From the NCBI GenBank assembly GCA_964393615.1, contig CAYMUR010000034.1:1-46216 (forward strand): a stretch of DNA of 46,216 bases, in the 5' to 3' direction. Within the stretch, counting starts at the first letter, position 1. Each line of letters begins with the position of its first letter. Of this stretch, positions 7,900-16,265 are shown one piece after another. Under the pieces are notes generated by a model, which was not told the origin of the DNA, made no database searches, and was given only the letters and a program-made list of their open reading frames with translations. The translations under genes were made by a program, and so were the position numbers. This stretch comes from CAYMUR01 sp964393615. Its GTDB lineage: Bacteria > Planctomycetota > Planctomycetia > Pirellulales > Pirellulaceae.

Positions 7900-9243
7900 A
7901 TGTCTGCTGCCGACGCTAATTTTTATCGCAATTCATCACGTGACTACCCTGTCATTGACCGCGTAATAGGTATCTGCGTTTATGACGAGAACGGCCAGGA
8001 ATTCATTGATTTCGGGTCGGGGATCGGAGTCACCAGTATTGGTGGGGCCGTCCCCGAGGTGACTCGTCAGATTGCGGCGCAGTTGGAAAAAGCAAGCTTT
8101 GCTTTTAACGGTTATTTTACCAACCGACCACGCATCGAGTTGTCCAAACGGCTCGTTGGATTATGTCCACCTGGGATGGGAAAAGTGGTATTTGCCAATA
8201 GTGGATCGGAGGCAAACGAAGTTGCCATTAAACTGGCCAGGCAATACCATCGTGAATGCGGCCAGATGAAAAAAGTAAAAGTGATCTCGCGACAGATGTC
8301 ATATCACGGAAACACGTGTGGTAGTCTGTCCGTGACAGACCGTCCTTCCTGGCAAGATCATTTCGAACCGTACCTTCAGGAATTTCCTAAAATATCCGCA
8401 CCTTATTGTTATCGTTGTCCGTTGCAGCTGGAGTATCCATCGTGTGAACTGCGCTGCGCCCACGAATTGGATGACGTGATCCAAGCCGAAGGTCCCGAAA
8501 CGGTTTCTGCCTTCATTGCCGAACCAATCATGGGAACGACGGTGGCCGGTGTCACTCCGCCTCAGGAATATTATTCAATCATTCGATCCATTTGTGACAA
8601 GCACAATGTATTGTTCATTGCGGATGAAGTGATCACGGGACTGGGACGCACGGGTGAGAATTTTGGAATCGACCATTGGCGGGTATCTCCGGACATCATC
8701 ACAGTCGCCAAGGGGCTTGCTGCAGGCTATGCGCCGTTGTCGGCTGCCATTGTGAGTGAAAAGATTTGTGCTGCGATTGCCAATGGCAGTGGCGAGCATA
8801 CGCAGGGATTTACTTACTCGGGAAACCCGCTTTCCTGCGCGGCAGGGTTGGCAGTGCTGGAATACATTGACGACCATGACCTGATCCAGCAATCGCGTGT
8901 GCGTGGAGAATCTTTTGCCGCTGAACTGGAGGGGTTAAAGCAAATGGATATCGTCGGAGATGTTCGTGGGCGGGGAATGTTTCGTGGCATTGAGTTCGTG
9001 CGTGATCCTGTGAGCAAGGAGCCGTTTCCTGCCAAGGTGGCATTGACGCAACGGATTGTGGAGAGGGCTTACCAAAAAGGGTTGATAGTGATTGCTGGTA
9101 TGCCTGGCTGTGCGGACGGTGTCAACGGCGATCAACTCCAGCTTTCGCCGGCGTTGGTTTTTACCGACGCAGCATTGAAGGGTGCTGTACAACTGTTACG
9201 AGAAACTATCGAAGAAGTAAGCAGGGAGATAGAAAGGGCATAG
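7900..9243 (+). CDS. PLP-dependent class III aminotransferase
   Basis: This 447-residue full-length fold-type I, class III aminotransferase has NSGSEANEVAIKLAR (phosphate-binding region), YHGNTCGSLS, FIADEVITGLGRTG (Asp242 pairs with the pyridine nitrogen) and TVAKGLAAGYAPLSA with Lys271 as the Schiff-base lysine. The motif CYRC...CELRC near residues 169-187 is a four-cysteine segment also seen in GABA-type relatives. The enzyme moves an amino group, often from an omega or beta position, to pyruvate or 2-oxoglutarate. Candidate substrates include taurine, beta-alanine, GABA or other amines, and none is proven. It is probably co-transcribed with the Ldh2-type gene. The ATG at 7900 lacks a strong Shine-Dalgarno but matches the family N-terminus. 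Confidence 0.88.
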   Translation: MSAADANFYRNSSRDYPVIDRVIGICVYDENGQEFIDFGSGIGVTSIGGAVPEVTRQIAAQLEKASFAFNGYFTNRPRIELSKRLVGLCPPGMGKVVFANSGSEANEVAIKLARQYHRECGQMKKVKVISRQMSYHGNTCGSLSVTDRPSWQDHFEPYLQEFPKISAPYCYRCPLQLEYPSCELRCAHELDDVIQAEGPETVSAFIAEPIMGTTVAGVTPPQEYYSIIRSICDKHNVLFIADEVITGLGRTGENFGIDHWRVSPDIITVAKGLAAGYAPLSAAIVSEKICAAIANGSGEHTQGFTYSGNPLSCAAGLAVLEYIDDHDLIQQSRVRGESFAAELEGLKQMDIVGDVRGRGMFRGIEFVRDPVSKEPFPAKVALTQRIVERAYQKGLIVIAGMPGCADGVNGDQLQLSPALVFTDAALKGAVQLLRETIEEVSREIERA

Positions 9244-9592
9244 CAGGTTTGAATAAACATGAGTTCGTCGTGTTCATTCGGCGTGATTGGAAGCATGCCA
9301 TCATGCGACAATGTCATCATGCGACAACGCCATCATGCGACAACGCCATCATGCGACAACAATGTGCAGGCCGATTAGCAGGGACCATCTTTTGTTAGAA
9401 ACGGTATATGTCGTCTAACCAATGGATCAAGGAAGGGAGCAGCGAGGGCCTGCTAGTGGTATTTTTAGTGGGCCCCAGGGAAAATAGATATTTCTTCCCT
9501 TCAGGCGGCTGGGCTTGTTAAAAAAAATGCGGCGGTTGAACGAGAATCGTTGCGATTACTAAAACCGATACGTTGACAAGGTTGTGATCATC
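9244..9592. other. Intergenic region with hairpin and 16-bp repeats
   Basis: This stretch has no gene. An imperfect 11-bp stem (9251-9261 with 9269-9279, one wobble and one mismatch, 7-base loop) lies just after the aminotransferase stop and may act as a weak terminator, although no T-run follows. The four-copy repeat at 9297-9360 comes next, and the remainder is the likely promoter of the lipoprotein gene. Confidence 0.45.
9297..9360. repeat. 16-bp tandem repeat, 4 copies
   Basis: The unit GCCATCATGCGACAAC occurs four times without spacers (starts 9297, 9313, 9329, 9345). Copy 1 ends in T instead of C and copy 2 has T at its second position. It is a candidate variable-number repeat between two genes. 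Confidence 0.95.
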
Positions 9593-10078
9593 ATGACAGA
9601 CGGTAAGCATTCAAGGCACAGGTCCAACATGCCATGTATCTCGATGGAGAGAGTGACTCGACTAGTTCTTCCAGTGTTGGCTCTCGTCGTAGCCACTAGT
9701 ATTGTTTTGACCGGTTGTTTGAGAGGTACAGATGGTGTGGATCGGGTTGTGGTCCGGGGGACGGTTACCTACAACGGTAAACCGGTCAAGGACGGGAATA
9801 TTCGATTTGTGCCGCAGCATGGTACCAAAGCACCCGTATCGGGCGGTTCGATTGTCAACGGACAATACGAAATCGACATGCGAGGTGGTGTGCCGGTGGG
9901 TAAACACCACGTGGAGATCACTTCATTCAGGAAACTTCCCAAGCGATATGCTGACACCCCGGAGGGCATGGTACCGAAGGAACAGTTGTTACCCAAGAAA
10001 TATAATACCGAAACGGAACTGGAACAGGAAATCATCAGTGGTCAGTCACTGACACTCGATTTTCCCTTGGGGGAATAA
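9593..10078 (+). CDS. Small lipoprotein with carboxypeptidase-regulatory-like fold
   Basis: This is a planctomycete-type lipoprotein of ~161 residues from the ATG at 9593. A hydrophobic segment ends in the lipobox VLTGC with the acylated Cys42. The mature domain starts with VVVRGTVTYNGKPVKDGNIRF, the usual opening of a transthyretin or carboxypeptidase regulatory-like beta-sandwich, followed by GGSIVNGQYEI and GVPVGKHHVEIT. Such proteins are very common next to DUF1559 and DUF1501 genes in this phylum and are anchored in a membrane; their job is unknown. The start is uncertain: GTG 9584 and ATGs 9593, 9629 and 9644 are all in frame. The last two give a signal peptide of normal length, but none has a good ribosome site. 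It converges with the DUF1501 gene 54 bases away. Confidence 0.8.
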   Translation: MTDGKHSRHRSNMPCISMERVTRLVLPVLALVVATSIVLTGCLRGTDGVDRVVVRGTVTYNGKPVKDGNIRFVPQHGTKAPVSGGSIVNGQYEIDMRGGVPVGKHHVEITSFRKLPKRYADTPEGMVPKEQLLPKKYNTETELEQEIISGQSLTLDFPLGE

Positions 10079-10132
10079 GTGCGGGGCGGTCTTGAGGTAG
10101 GGCTCGGCGGTTTATGGGAGGACCAGGACAGC

Positions 10133-11623
10133 CTAGCCGATGAGTTCCTGCAGCACGTGGGCACCGGTCGTTTCGGCGTCACTCATGGTCTCTTGGCGGC
10201 CAGCATGTGGAAAGCTGACGCCCTCGTGGTCAAGTCCCATTTGGTGGGCGATCGTGGCAAAGAGGTCCGGTGTGGTAACCTTTTTATCAACGGTTTCATA
10301 GCCGACTTCGTCGGTTGTGCCGTAAGTGACCCCTCCTTTGAATCCTCCACCGGACAGCCAGAGACTGCGAGCCCGCTTGTTGTGATCACGTCCGGGTTGG
10401 TGTGCACTGCCTCCTTCCTGGGCGACAGGTAGTCGGCCGAATTCTCCAGACCAGAGAACGATCGTGTCATCAAGCAAACCTCGTCTCTTTAGGTCGACCA
10501 ACAACGCAGCAGAAGTTCGGTCATTGATGCGACACATTTTTGGCAAATTCTGCTTTAATTTCCAATGGAGATCCCACGGTTGTCCTTTGCCAACAAAAAC
10601 CTGTACAAATCGGACCCCCGCTTCGACGAGCCGCCGAGCCATCAGGCAACCGGTGGCGTAGCAACCGGGGACGTATTTGTCATCATTTCCCAGTTCAGAT
10701 AATTTCCAAATGGAGGTGTCATCAATGCCATATAGCGAAAGAGTTTCCTGGGTCTCGTTCGACAAGTCGAGTACTTTGGTTGCGTTTAACTGCATCCGAG
10801 CCGCTAGTTCGTAGTTGCGAATCCTTGTTTCCAGGTCGGAATCTACGGGAAAACGCTCCCGGTGCCGTTCATTGAGTTGTGCCAGATAAGTCAGCATGCG
10901 TTTTCGCTGCTGAGGCAGAATAGTGTCCGGTGCGTGGAGGTTGTGAACGGCGGGACCGCGACTACTGAATTCGGTGCCTCCATACAATGCCGGCAGCCAG
11001 CCACTCTGTGACATCAACGTTCCACCCGTCGAATAGCCATCCGGATCGCGGATGACGACGAAGGCGGGTAGATTTTCGTTCTCCGTTCCCAACGCATAGC
11101 TGATCCAGGTGCCCAGAGAGGGTCGATTGGAAAAGATTTTTCCCGTTGCCAAAACCGAAGTTGCTTCGGGATGGTTGTTGTGCAGGGAAACGGCAGAACG
11201 CACGAGGCACAGGTCGTCGGCAATCGCTCCCAGTTTGGGGATCAAGGTGGACATCTCCATGCCAGATTCACCGTAGTGGCGGAATGGAAACGGGCAGGCA
11301 ATTAATTTGTTTCGTTCACTGCCTTTTTGAAACGGATCCATTGTTATTTCATAGACTTGGCCGTCTCGCTTCTGCAATTCCGGCTTGCGATCGAACAGAT
11401 CCATTTGAGGCGGGCCACCTGTTTGGACCAGTTGAATCACGGCCTTTGCCCGAGCGGGAAAATGGTTCGGTTTTACTTGCAGGTTAAAGCCGTCGCTTGC
11501 CGAGTCGCCATGAACGGCGTACAGTTCTTGTCCCAGTAAAGAACTCAGCGCCATACCGCCCAAACCGCCCCCCAGGCGGCTTAGGAATTCACGGCGTGCG
11601 ATGGGATTTGTCGTTTTACGCAT
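10133..11623 (-). CDS. DUF1501 family secreted protein
   Basis: This 496-residue protein starts with a twin-arginine-like signal (ARREFLSRLGGGLGGMAL, cleavage near ELYA). The DUF1501 domain, a relative of the alkaline phosphatase/sulfatase fold, fills the rest. Typical segments are VQTGGPPQMDLFDRKPEL near residue 70, DTIVLWSGEFGR, RDHNKRARSLWLSGGGFKGG and GLDHEGVSFPH near the end. It lies 183 bases downstream of a DUF1549/DUF1553 gene on the same strand, the standard pairing of this family. The pair is assumed to work together at or outside the inner membrane, but no enzymatic role is established. The ATG at 11623 has no obvious ribosome site. Confidence 0.9.
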   Translation of the reverse strand: MRKTTNPIARREFLSRLGGGLGGMALSSLLGQELYAVHGDSASDGFNLQVKPNHFPARAKAVIQLVQTGGPPQMDLFDRKPELQKRDGQVYEITMDPFQKGSERNKLIACPFPFRHYGESGMEMSTLIPKLGAIADDLCLVRSAVSLHNNHPEATSVLATGKIFSNRPSLGTWISYALGTENENLPAFVVIRDPDGYSTGGTLMSQSGWLPALYGGTEFSSRGPAVHNLHAPDTILPQQRKRMLTYLAQLNERHRERFPVDSDLETRIRNYELAARMQLNATKVLDLSNETQETLSLYGIDDTSIWKLSELGNDDKYVPGCYATGCLMARRLVEAGVRFVQVFVGKGQPWDLHWKLKQNLPKMCRINDRTSAALLVDLKRRGLLDDTIVLWSGEFGRLPVAQEGGSAHQPGRDHNKRARSLWLSGGGFKGGVTYGTTDEVGYETVDKKVTTPDLFATIAHQMGLDHEGVSFPHAGRQETMSDAETTGAHVLQELIG

Positions 11624-11674
11624 GGTCGGATGTCCGCTGAATCACCAGGGTCTCTGTGCCAGGGGCTCTGTGAT

Positions 11675-11700
11675 TGTCTAGTAGTCTGTGTCTAGTAGTC
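11675..11700. repeat. 12-bp direct repeat with period 14
   Basis: TGTCTAGTAGTC occurs at 11675-11686 and 11689-11700, separated by TG. It lies in the 183-base spacer between the DUF1549/1553 and DUF1501 genes. Confidence 0.85.
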
Positions 11701-11806
11701 GAAGTGTGGATTGACGCGGAAGACTGCTGGGAAAAAGTGAAAACCAGGATGTAGTGCATCGTGTTTCATGGTGGGGTGATAATTTGTCAGCCAGATGATA
11801 GCTATT

Positions 11807-13756
11807 CTATTCGACGTACAAAAAGTTATTGGAACTCAACAAGGCATGACAAAGACTTATTAAGGCCTGATCCGGTAATGTTGGGCCTGGTGCTGAATCG
11901 CGTAAGGTCGTGATCTGGTCCGTCAGCATCGCTTCGCTCCAGCTCTGTTCATCCGCCGATGGCGGCCGTGCCACTGCAATGCGGAATGCCATGTCAACCT
12001 GTTGAGAAGGACTGGTTCCTGCCGTTTCCTTGACATGGTTCGCAAAGGCGATGGCTTGGTCAAGGACAAACTGGTCATTCAACAACGTTAAGGACTGTAA
12101 TACCACATTGGAACTCTTGCGTTGAGTGCAGTTAGTATGCAGGATCGGTTGGTCAAAGACTGACAAAAGTGTCATGCTAGGTTGTGGAGACGTGCCGCCA
12201 TCAACACGTACTCCTTTCAGGTAGATGCTGCGTCGCCAGGCTTCCGCTGGTGAGGATAACTTTTCGGCGTCGGTTGCAAGAATGCCGCCTTCGAGGTGTT
12301 TGAGGACAATCGGATCGCCGTTGAGTTTCCGGTTCAACCGGCCGCCACTCCAGATCATGCTGTCCCGCAGGATCTCTGATTCGAGCCGACGTAATGGCAT
12401 GCGCCAGAGCAGCAGGTTGTCAGGATCAATGGAGTGTGCGTGAAGCTCGGGGGTGGCCCGATTGTCAGGGGTGGCCCGATTGTCAGGGGTGGTTTCCCCT
12501 GGCACGGTGTGACTCCGGGTCGAGGCCTGCCGGTAAACCGTCGAGTTCATGATGTTTCGCACAATTCGTTTGCGATGCCACTGGCCTTTGACGAGGTCGT
12601 GGGCCAAGTAATCAATGATATCAGGCGTAGCGACGATCCCTCGTCCTAATAAATGTTGCCAGAGCCGGTTTGCCATCACGCGAGCTACCAACGCACTCGC
12701 TGGCGTGTCCTGAGCCGTGAGCCAGTGTGCCAGACCTAACCGATGTCCGCTCGTGTCGCCGACCGCCTCCGACTGTTGAAATAGTGCCGTTTCGTCGGAG
12801 CGGGAGAGTGAGCGGATGTAACCCGGGACGACCGAATCGCCCGGATTTTCAAAGCTACCTGATTTGAGCATGTACGTTGTTGGCGGCGGTCCCACGTCAT
12901 ACAGGCCTCGGACTTTTCCATTTAATAAGTGGCGTTCGTTTCCCTTGACCCATTCTTTTGGATTAAATGCCGGCGTTATCAATGCCATGATCTGGTAATA
13001 ATCACGCTGCGCGATAGGGTCGAACTTGTGGTCGTGGCAGCGCGCACAATGAAGTGTCAATCCCATGACGCCGGTACCGAAGATTTCAATCGTATCGAAC
13101 ACTGTGGCATGCCGAACCTGCAGGATGTTCGCCATGTTGCAACTTGTTAAATCACGTGCACAGCGTAGAAAACCAGTGGCGATCAAAAGTTCTTCCATTT
13201 CAGGCGTAATAGTTTCTGCCGTGCGCCAGTCGACCATTTCGTCGCCAGCCAGTTGTTCCGTGAGAAATCTGTCAAATGGTTTGTCCGCATTGAAGGCATG
13301 AAGAACATAGTCGCGATATTTCCAAGAGTTTTCGGCCTCTGGGACGAACCCGGCAATATCCAGCCAATGTTGTCCCCAGCGTTCTCCGAAATGGGGTGAT
13401 GCCAGCAAGCGATCGATCAGCCGTTCCTGGTCATCCGGCCGATCCATGGTGGACCAGGCGTTCGAGGATTTGACAGAGGGGGGCAAGCCGATCAGGTCGA
13501 AGTGCGCTCGGCGCAAAAAGGTCGCGCGGTCTGCAGCGGGCGAAAATGTGAGATTCTTCGCACGGAGTCGGGTGGAGAGGAAGGAATCGATGGGTGAGCG
13601 TAGAAGATCATCTCCACCAGGGTGTGGAACGACAGGTGCACTTAGCTGACGAAAGGCCCAATGTTTGCCTTGATTGAACGATGTGTCTGAAGCGTCGGAC
13701 GCCGACAAAGTACTAACAAAAACGATGCACGTCATCCACCTATAATGCAATTCCAT
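11807..13756 (-). CDS. DUF1549/DUF1553 protein lacking an N-terminal PSCyt1 domain
   Basis: This is a 649-residue exported protein. After a signal-like N-terminus it enters DUF1549 almost at once (PIDSFLSTRLRAKNLTFSP, FDLIGLPPS, RLLASPHFGERWGQHWLDIA). A heme-binding-like CARCHDHKFDP motif lies near residue 236. DUF1553 follows (LAHWLTAQDTPASALVARVMANRLWQ written across residues ~350-375, WRMPLRRLESEILRDSM, LTLLNDQFVLDQA). Many family members are longer because they start with a PSCyt1 cytochrome domain, which is absent here. An 18-bp tandem duplication adds one TPDNRA copy near residue 430. It is paired with the downstream DUF1501 gene. The role is unknown and probably periplasmic or surface-located. 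Confidence 0.88.
   Translation of the reverse strand: MELHYRWMTCIVFVSTLSASDASDTSFNQGKHWAFRQLSAPVVPHPGGDDLLRSPIDSFLSTRLRAKNLTFSPAADRATFLRRAHFDLIGLPPSVKSSNAWSTMDRPDDQERLIDRLLASPHFGERWGQHWLDIAGFVPEAENSWKYRDYVLHAFNADKPFDRFLTEQLAGDEMVDWRTAETITPEMEELLIATGFLRCARDLTSCNMANILQVRHATVFDTIEIFGTGVMGLTLHCARCHDHKFDPIAQRDYYQIMALITPAFNPKEWVKGNERHLLNGKVRGLYDVGPPPTTYMLKSGSFENPGDSVVPGYIRSLSRSDETALFQQSEAVGDTSGHRLGLAHWLTAQDTPASALVARVMANRLWQHLLGRGIVATPDIIDYLAHDLVKGQWHRKRIVRNIMNSTVYRQASTRSHTVPGETTPDNRATPDNRATPELHAHSIDPDNLLLWRMPLRRLESEILRDSMIWSGGRLNRKLNGDPIVLKHLEGGILATDAEKLSSPAEAWRRSIYLKGVRVDGGTSPQPSMTLLSVFDQPILHTNCTQRKSSNVVLQSLTLLNDQFVLDQAIAFANHVKETAGTSPSQQVDMAFRIAVARPPSADEQSWSEAMLTDQITTLRDSAPGPTLPDQALISLCHALLSSNNFLYVE
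12452..12492. repeat. In-frame 18-bp tandem duplication inside the DUF1553 gene
   Basis: GGTGGCCCGATTGTCAGG occurs at 12452-12469 and 12470-12487, followed by a further GGTGG. On the minus strand it encodes TPDNRA twice and then TPELHA, so the reading frame is kept. Confidence 0.95.
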
Positions 13757-14238
13757 AATCTACCATTTTACACCAAGCATGTGAGATGAGAAAGGGATGT
13801 CGGTAGTAAAATGCCCACGGTGACGGTGACGGTGACCTGGGTCTGCACGGGGAAAATGGTCTGGTAAGGTAACCAGTGACAGAACGCTGCACGCGCTAGG
13901 AAGGATCATTGGCAGGCGATCATTGGCGGGCTATGAAAAAAGGCGTGTGCTATCGAACGCGTGTCTGGCAGTCCTTGCAGTAAGAACCGAATAACAGGGA
14001 CTCCTGCTGTCGGGCAAAGTGGAGGCCTTCTTTGTGCAAAAACATTTCCCCCATGTGGAACCCTTGTGGTTACAACGCATGGCGGACCTGCCCGCGATTT
14101 CGAAAGATTTGTCTACCACTGCCTGACGGCTCGATGGCTGAAGGCGGAGGCAACACGAATCAGGATTTTGGAATACATGGCTTTCCTGCCGTGCACGATC
14201 AGAATTGTTCTGACGGCGAAAGCATATTTGCTACCGTA
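13757..14238. other. Intergenic region with two short tandem duplications
   Basis: No gene is seen in these 482 bases. GGTGAC is repeated three times at 13819-13836. GATCATTGGC(A/G)GGC is repeated twice at 13904-13931. The region separates the ThDP-enzyme gene from the DUF1549/1553 gene on the minus strand and should contain the latter's promoter. Confidence 0.55.
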
Positions 14239-15858
14239 TTATGGGTCTGCGAGGTTGACCGTCAATTCGACCAGTTGTAACTGGCCGGAGTTGATTGCCA
14301 GGGGCAACGTTTCGGCAAACTGGTCCAAGGTATCGCAGCGGGTGGCAGGGATGCCGTATGCAGTGGCCAGTTTTTGGAAATCGGGGTTTTCCAGGTCGAC
14401 TCCAATGTGCCGTCCAGCAAAACCTCGATCTTGGCCTGCACGAATGGCGCCGAAGCCCTTGTTGTTGCAGAGCACGATCGTGATAGGGATGTTTTCCTGA
14501 ACGGCAGTTGCCAATTCGGTTGCCGTAAATTGGAATCCACCATCGCCGATGACGCAGACTACGGGTTTTGACGGTTGTGCCAGTTTAGAACCGATGGCCT
14601 GTGGTAAGGCACCCCCCAAGCCACCGTAACCCATCGGGTATTGAAAAGTTCGCGGCAGGTAGCTTGCGCCACAGCGGAAGAGCCAATATCCGAGATTGCA
14701 ACGGTCACAGACAATGATCCCGTTTCGCGGTACTGCCTGGCGTAGGATGTCGAGCGCCTGCATTTCGCTGGGGGAGTCACGGCGCCGCTGGTCGAGTCTG
14801 GCAGCCTCTGCCTGTTTCCCTTGTGCGGCCCAAGTGGCTGGCGCCGGATTTCGCGGCGGCAGCTGACGCAAGATTGCACTCAAAGCGGTTTTGGCATCTG
14901 CATGGAGGAAAACGGATGGTGCATAAGACCGGCTCTTTTCCTGCGAATCGATGTCAATGTGAATTAAATGCTCACCAAGTTTGGTTTCCCACGCGGCAGT
15001 GTCTTCTTGTTTGAACATTGTCCCGACTGCCAGGAGGACATCTGCTTGCGCTACAAAATGAGAGACATCCGTTACCAGTGCGCCGTCCGTCATGACTGCG
15101 TGCGGATCATCCGCGGCTACTAACCCCCGCCCAAGTACCGTGGTAACCACCGCGGCTCCCAGTCGCTGTGCCAGGTCGATAACTTCCGGCCCTGCATCGC
15201 TGAGTGTGGCGCCGGTCCCTACCCATAACACTGGTCGTTCTGCAGTCGATAGGAGTTCCACGGCCTGTTGAACCGCGTTTTCCTCTGGTAGACGCCGATG
15301 ACGTTCACCTCTGGGCAGTATTTCCACGCTCCCCGTTGTCGCCAGTACGTCGCAGGGAATTTCCAGGTAGGCTCCCCCCGGGCGATTTTCCTGTAAGGCA
15401 ACGAGCATGTTGTGTACGGCAGTTGGGATCGCTTCGACTGATTGGCAACGTTCCGCGTACCGGCAGACTGCGCGCATGATTTCGAGTGAATCACCATGGT
15501 CGTGCAGACCACCTCGGTTTTTACCGATCAACTCCGAATGAGGCGTCGATGAAATGGCCAGGACGCTGGACGTATCAGTGGTCGCTTGTGCCATCGCACA
15601 TGCCATGTTAGCGACTCCCGGTCCGCTGGTCGTGGTGACCACGCCGATGCGACCCGAGGCACGCGAATAGCCGTCCGCCATGTAGACCAATCCCTGTTCA
15701 TGTCTTCCGAGCAGGTGGCGAATTCGCGACTGCTCAGAATACAATGCATCGTAAATCGCCAGGTTCTGGCCACCCGGGATGCCAAACATGGTGTCCACCT
15801 GGTGTGCCAGTAATTGGGCGATGACTGCTTCGCCCCCCGTCATCTCTTGGCGTGTCAT
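14239..15858 (-). CDS. Thiamine-diphosphate enzyme of the acetolactate synthase-like family
   Basis: This 539-residue protein has all three ThDP-enzyme domains. The N-terminal Pyr domain carries FGIPGGQNL and the catalytic glutamate (E54 in GRHEQGLVYMADGYSRASG). The central domain carries ERPVLWVGTGATL. The C-terminal PP domain carries the GDG...NN cofactor motif (IGDGGFQFTATELA through IVLCNNKGFG, residues ~434-463). The family decarboxylates 2-oxo acids or transfers the resulting acyl group. Its catabolic neighbours argue against branched-chain amino acid synthesis, so a 2-oxo acid lyase or decarboxylase is more likely. ATG 15858 was chosen over ATG 15864 because AGGAG sits seven bases upstream of it and almost touches the other. 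Confidence 0.85.
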   Translation of the reverse strand: MTRQEMTGGEAVIAQLLAHQVDTMFGIPGGQNLAIYDALYSEQSRIRHLLGRHEQGLVYMADGYSRASGRIGVVTTTSGPGVANMACAMAQATTDTSSVLAISSTPHSELIGKNRGGLHDHGDSLEIMRAVCRYAERCQSVEAIPTAVHNMLVALQENRPGGAYLEIPCDVLATTGSVEILPRGERHRRLPEENAVQQAVELLSTAERPVLWVGTGATLSDAGPEVIDLAQRLGAAVVTTVLGRGLVAADDPHAVMTDGALVTDVSHFVAQADVLLAVGTMFKQEDTAAWETKLGEHLIHIDIDSQEKSRSYAPSVFLHADAKTALSAILRQLPPRNPAPATWAAQGKQAEAARLDQRRRDSPSEMQALDILRQAVPRNGIIVCDRCNLGYWLFRCGASYLPRTFQYPMGYGGLGGALPQAIGSKLAQPSKPVVCVIGDGGFQFTATELATAVQENIPITIVLCNNKGFGAIRAGQDRGFAGRHIGVDLENPDFQKLATAYGIPATRCDTLDQFAETLPLAINSGQLQLVELTVNLADP

Positions 15859-16265
15859 GATCATTCTCCTCTACCTGGCTCGAGAGCAGAGAAACCCTGG
15901 TAGTTCATCCACCCAGGTCTTCCGCACTGTGGGGGTTCATTCATTGTGAGTTTGCCGCAGTCGGTAATCTGAAAAAGCTCGCTAAGGTGCCCACACAGAA
16001 GGCAAACCTGTCCTTTCGGAGGACCATTCTTAGGGGTACTGCTGATTCATGGCGATCCTTCGAGCATGTCAAGTTAGAAATCCTACGACAAGGCGTAAGT
16101 TTTGGCCAGAGCTGTCGTCAAGACTTTCCTGGGGGTGACAAGTGGTAAACCGCAAACTGGTGTCGTGCCTTGACGGAGCGAACGCCATGTTGGGTAATGG
16201 ACACGGCCCATGCAGTCTCTGTTTTCTTACTAGCGATACGACGAAGCTGTTTGAAATGGTTTTAG
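15859..16265. other. Intergenic region, no feature recognised
   Basis: About 400 bases lie between the ThDP enzyme and the upstream symporter gene on the same strand. Apart from a 5-bp hairpin (GTCCT...AGGAC near 16011-16025), I see nothing in it. Confidence 0.5.

Noticed and set aside
9297..9360. Four regularly spaced 16-bp repeats suggestive of a CRISPR array
   Set aside because: The units are directly adjacent with no spacers and no cas genes are nearby, so this is a simple tandem repeat.
13961..14500. 179-codon plus-strand frame
   Set aside because: Its second half is antisense to the ThDP enzyme C-terminus and its first half has no protein-like features.
14239..15858. Calling the ThDP enzyme a biosynthetic acetolactate synthase (ilvB)
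   Set aside because: There is no small-subunit gene or other ilv gene nearby and the context is catabolic, so only the broad family is given.
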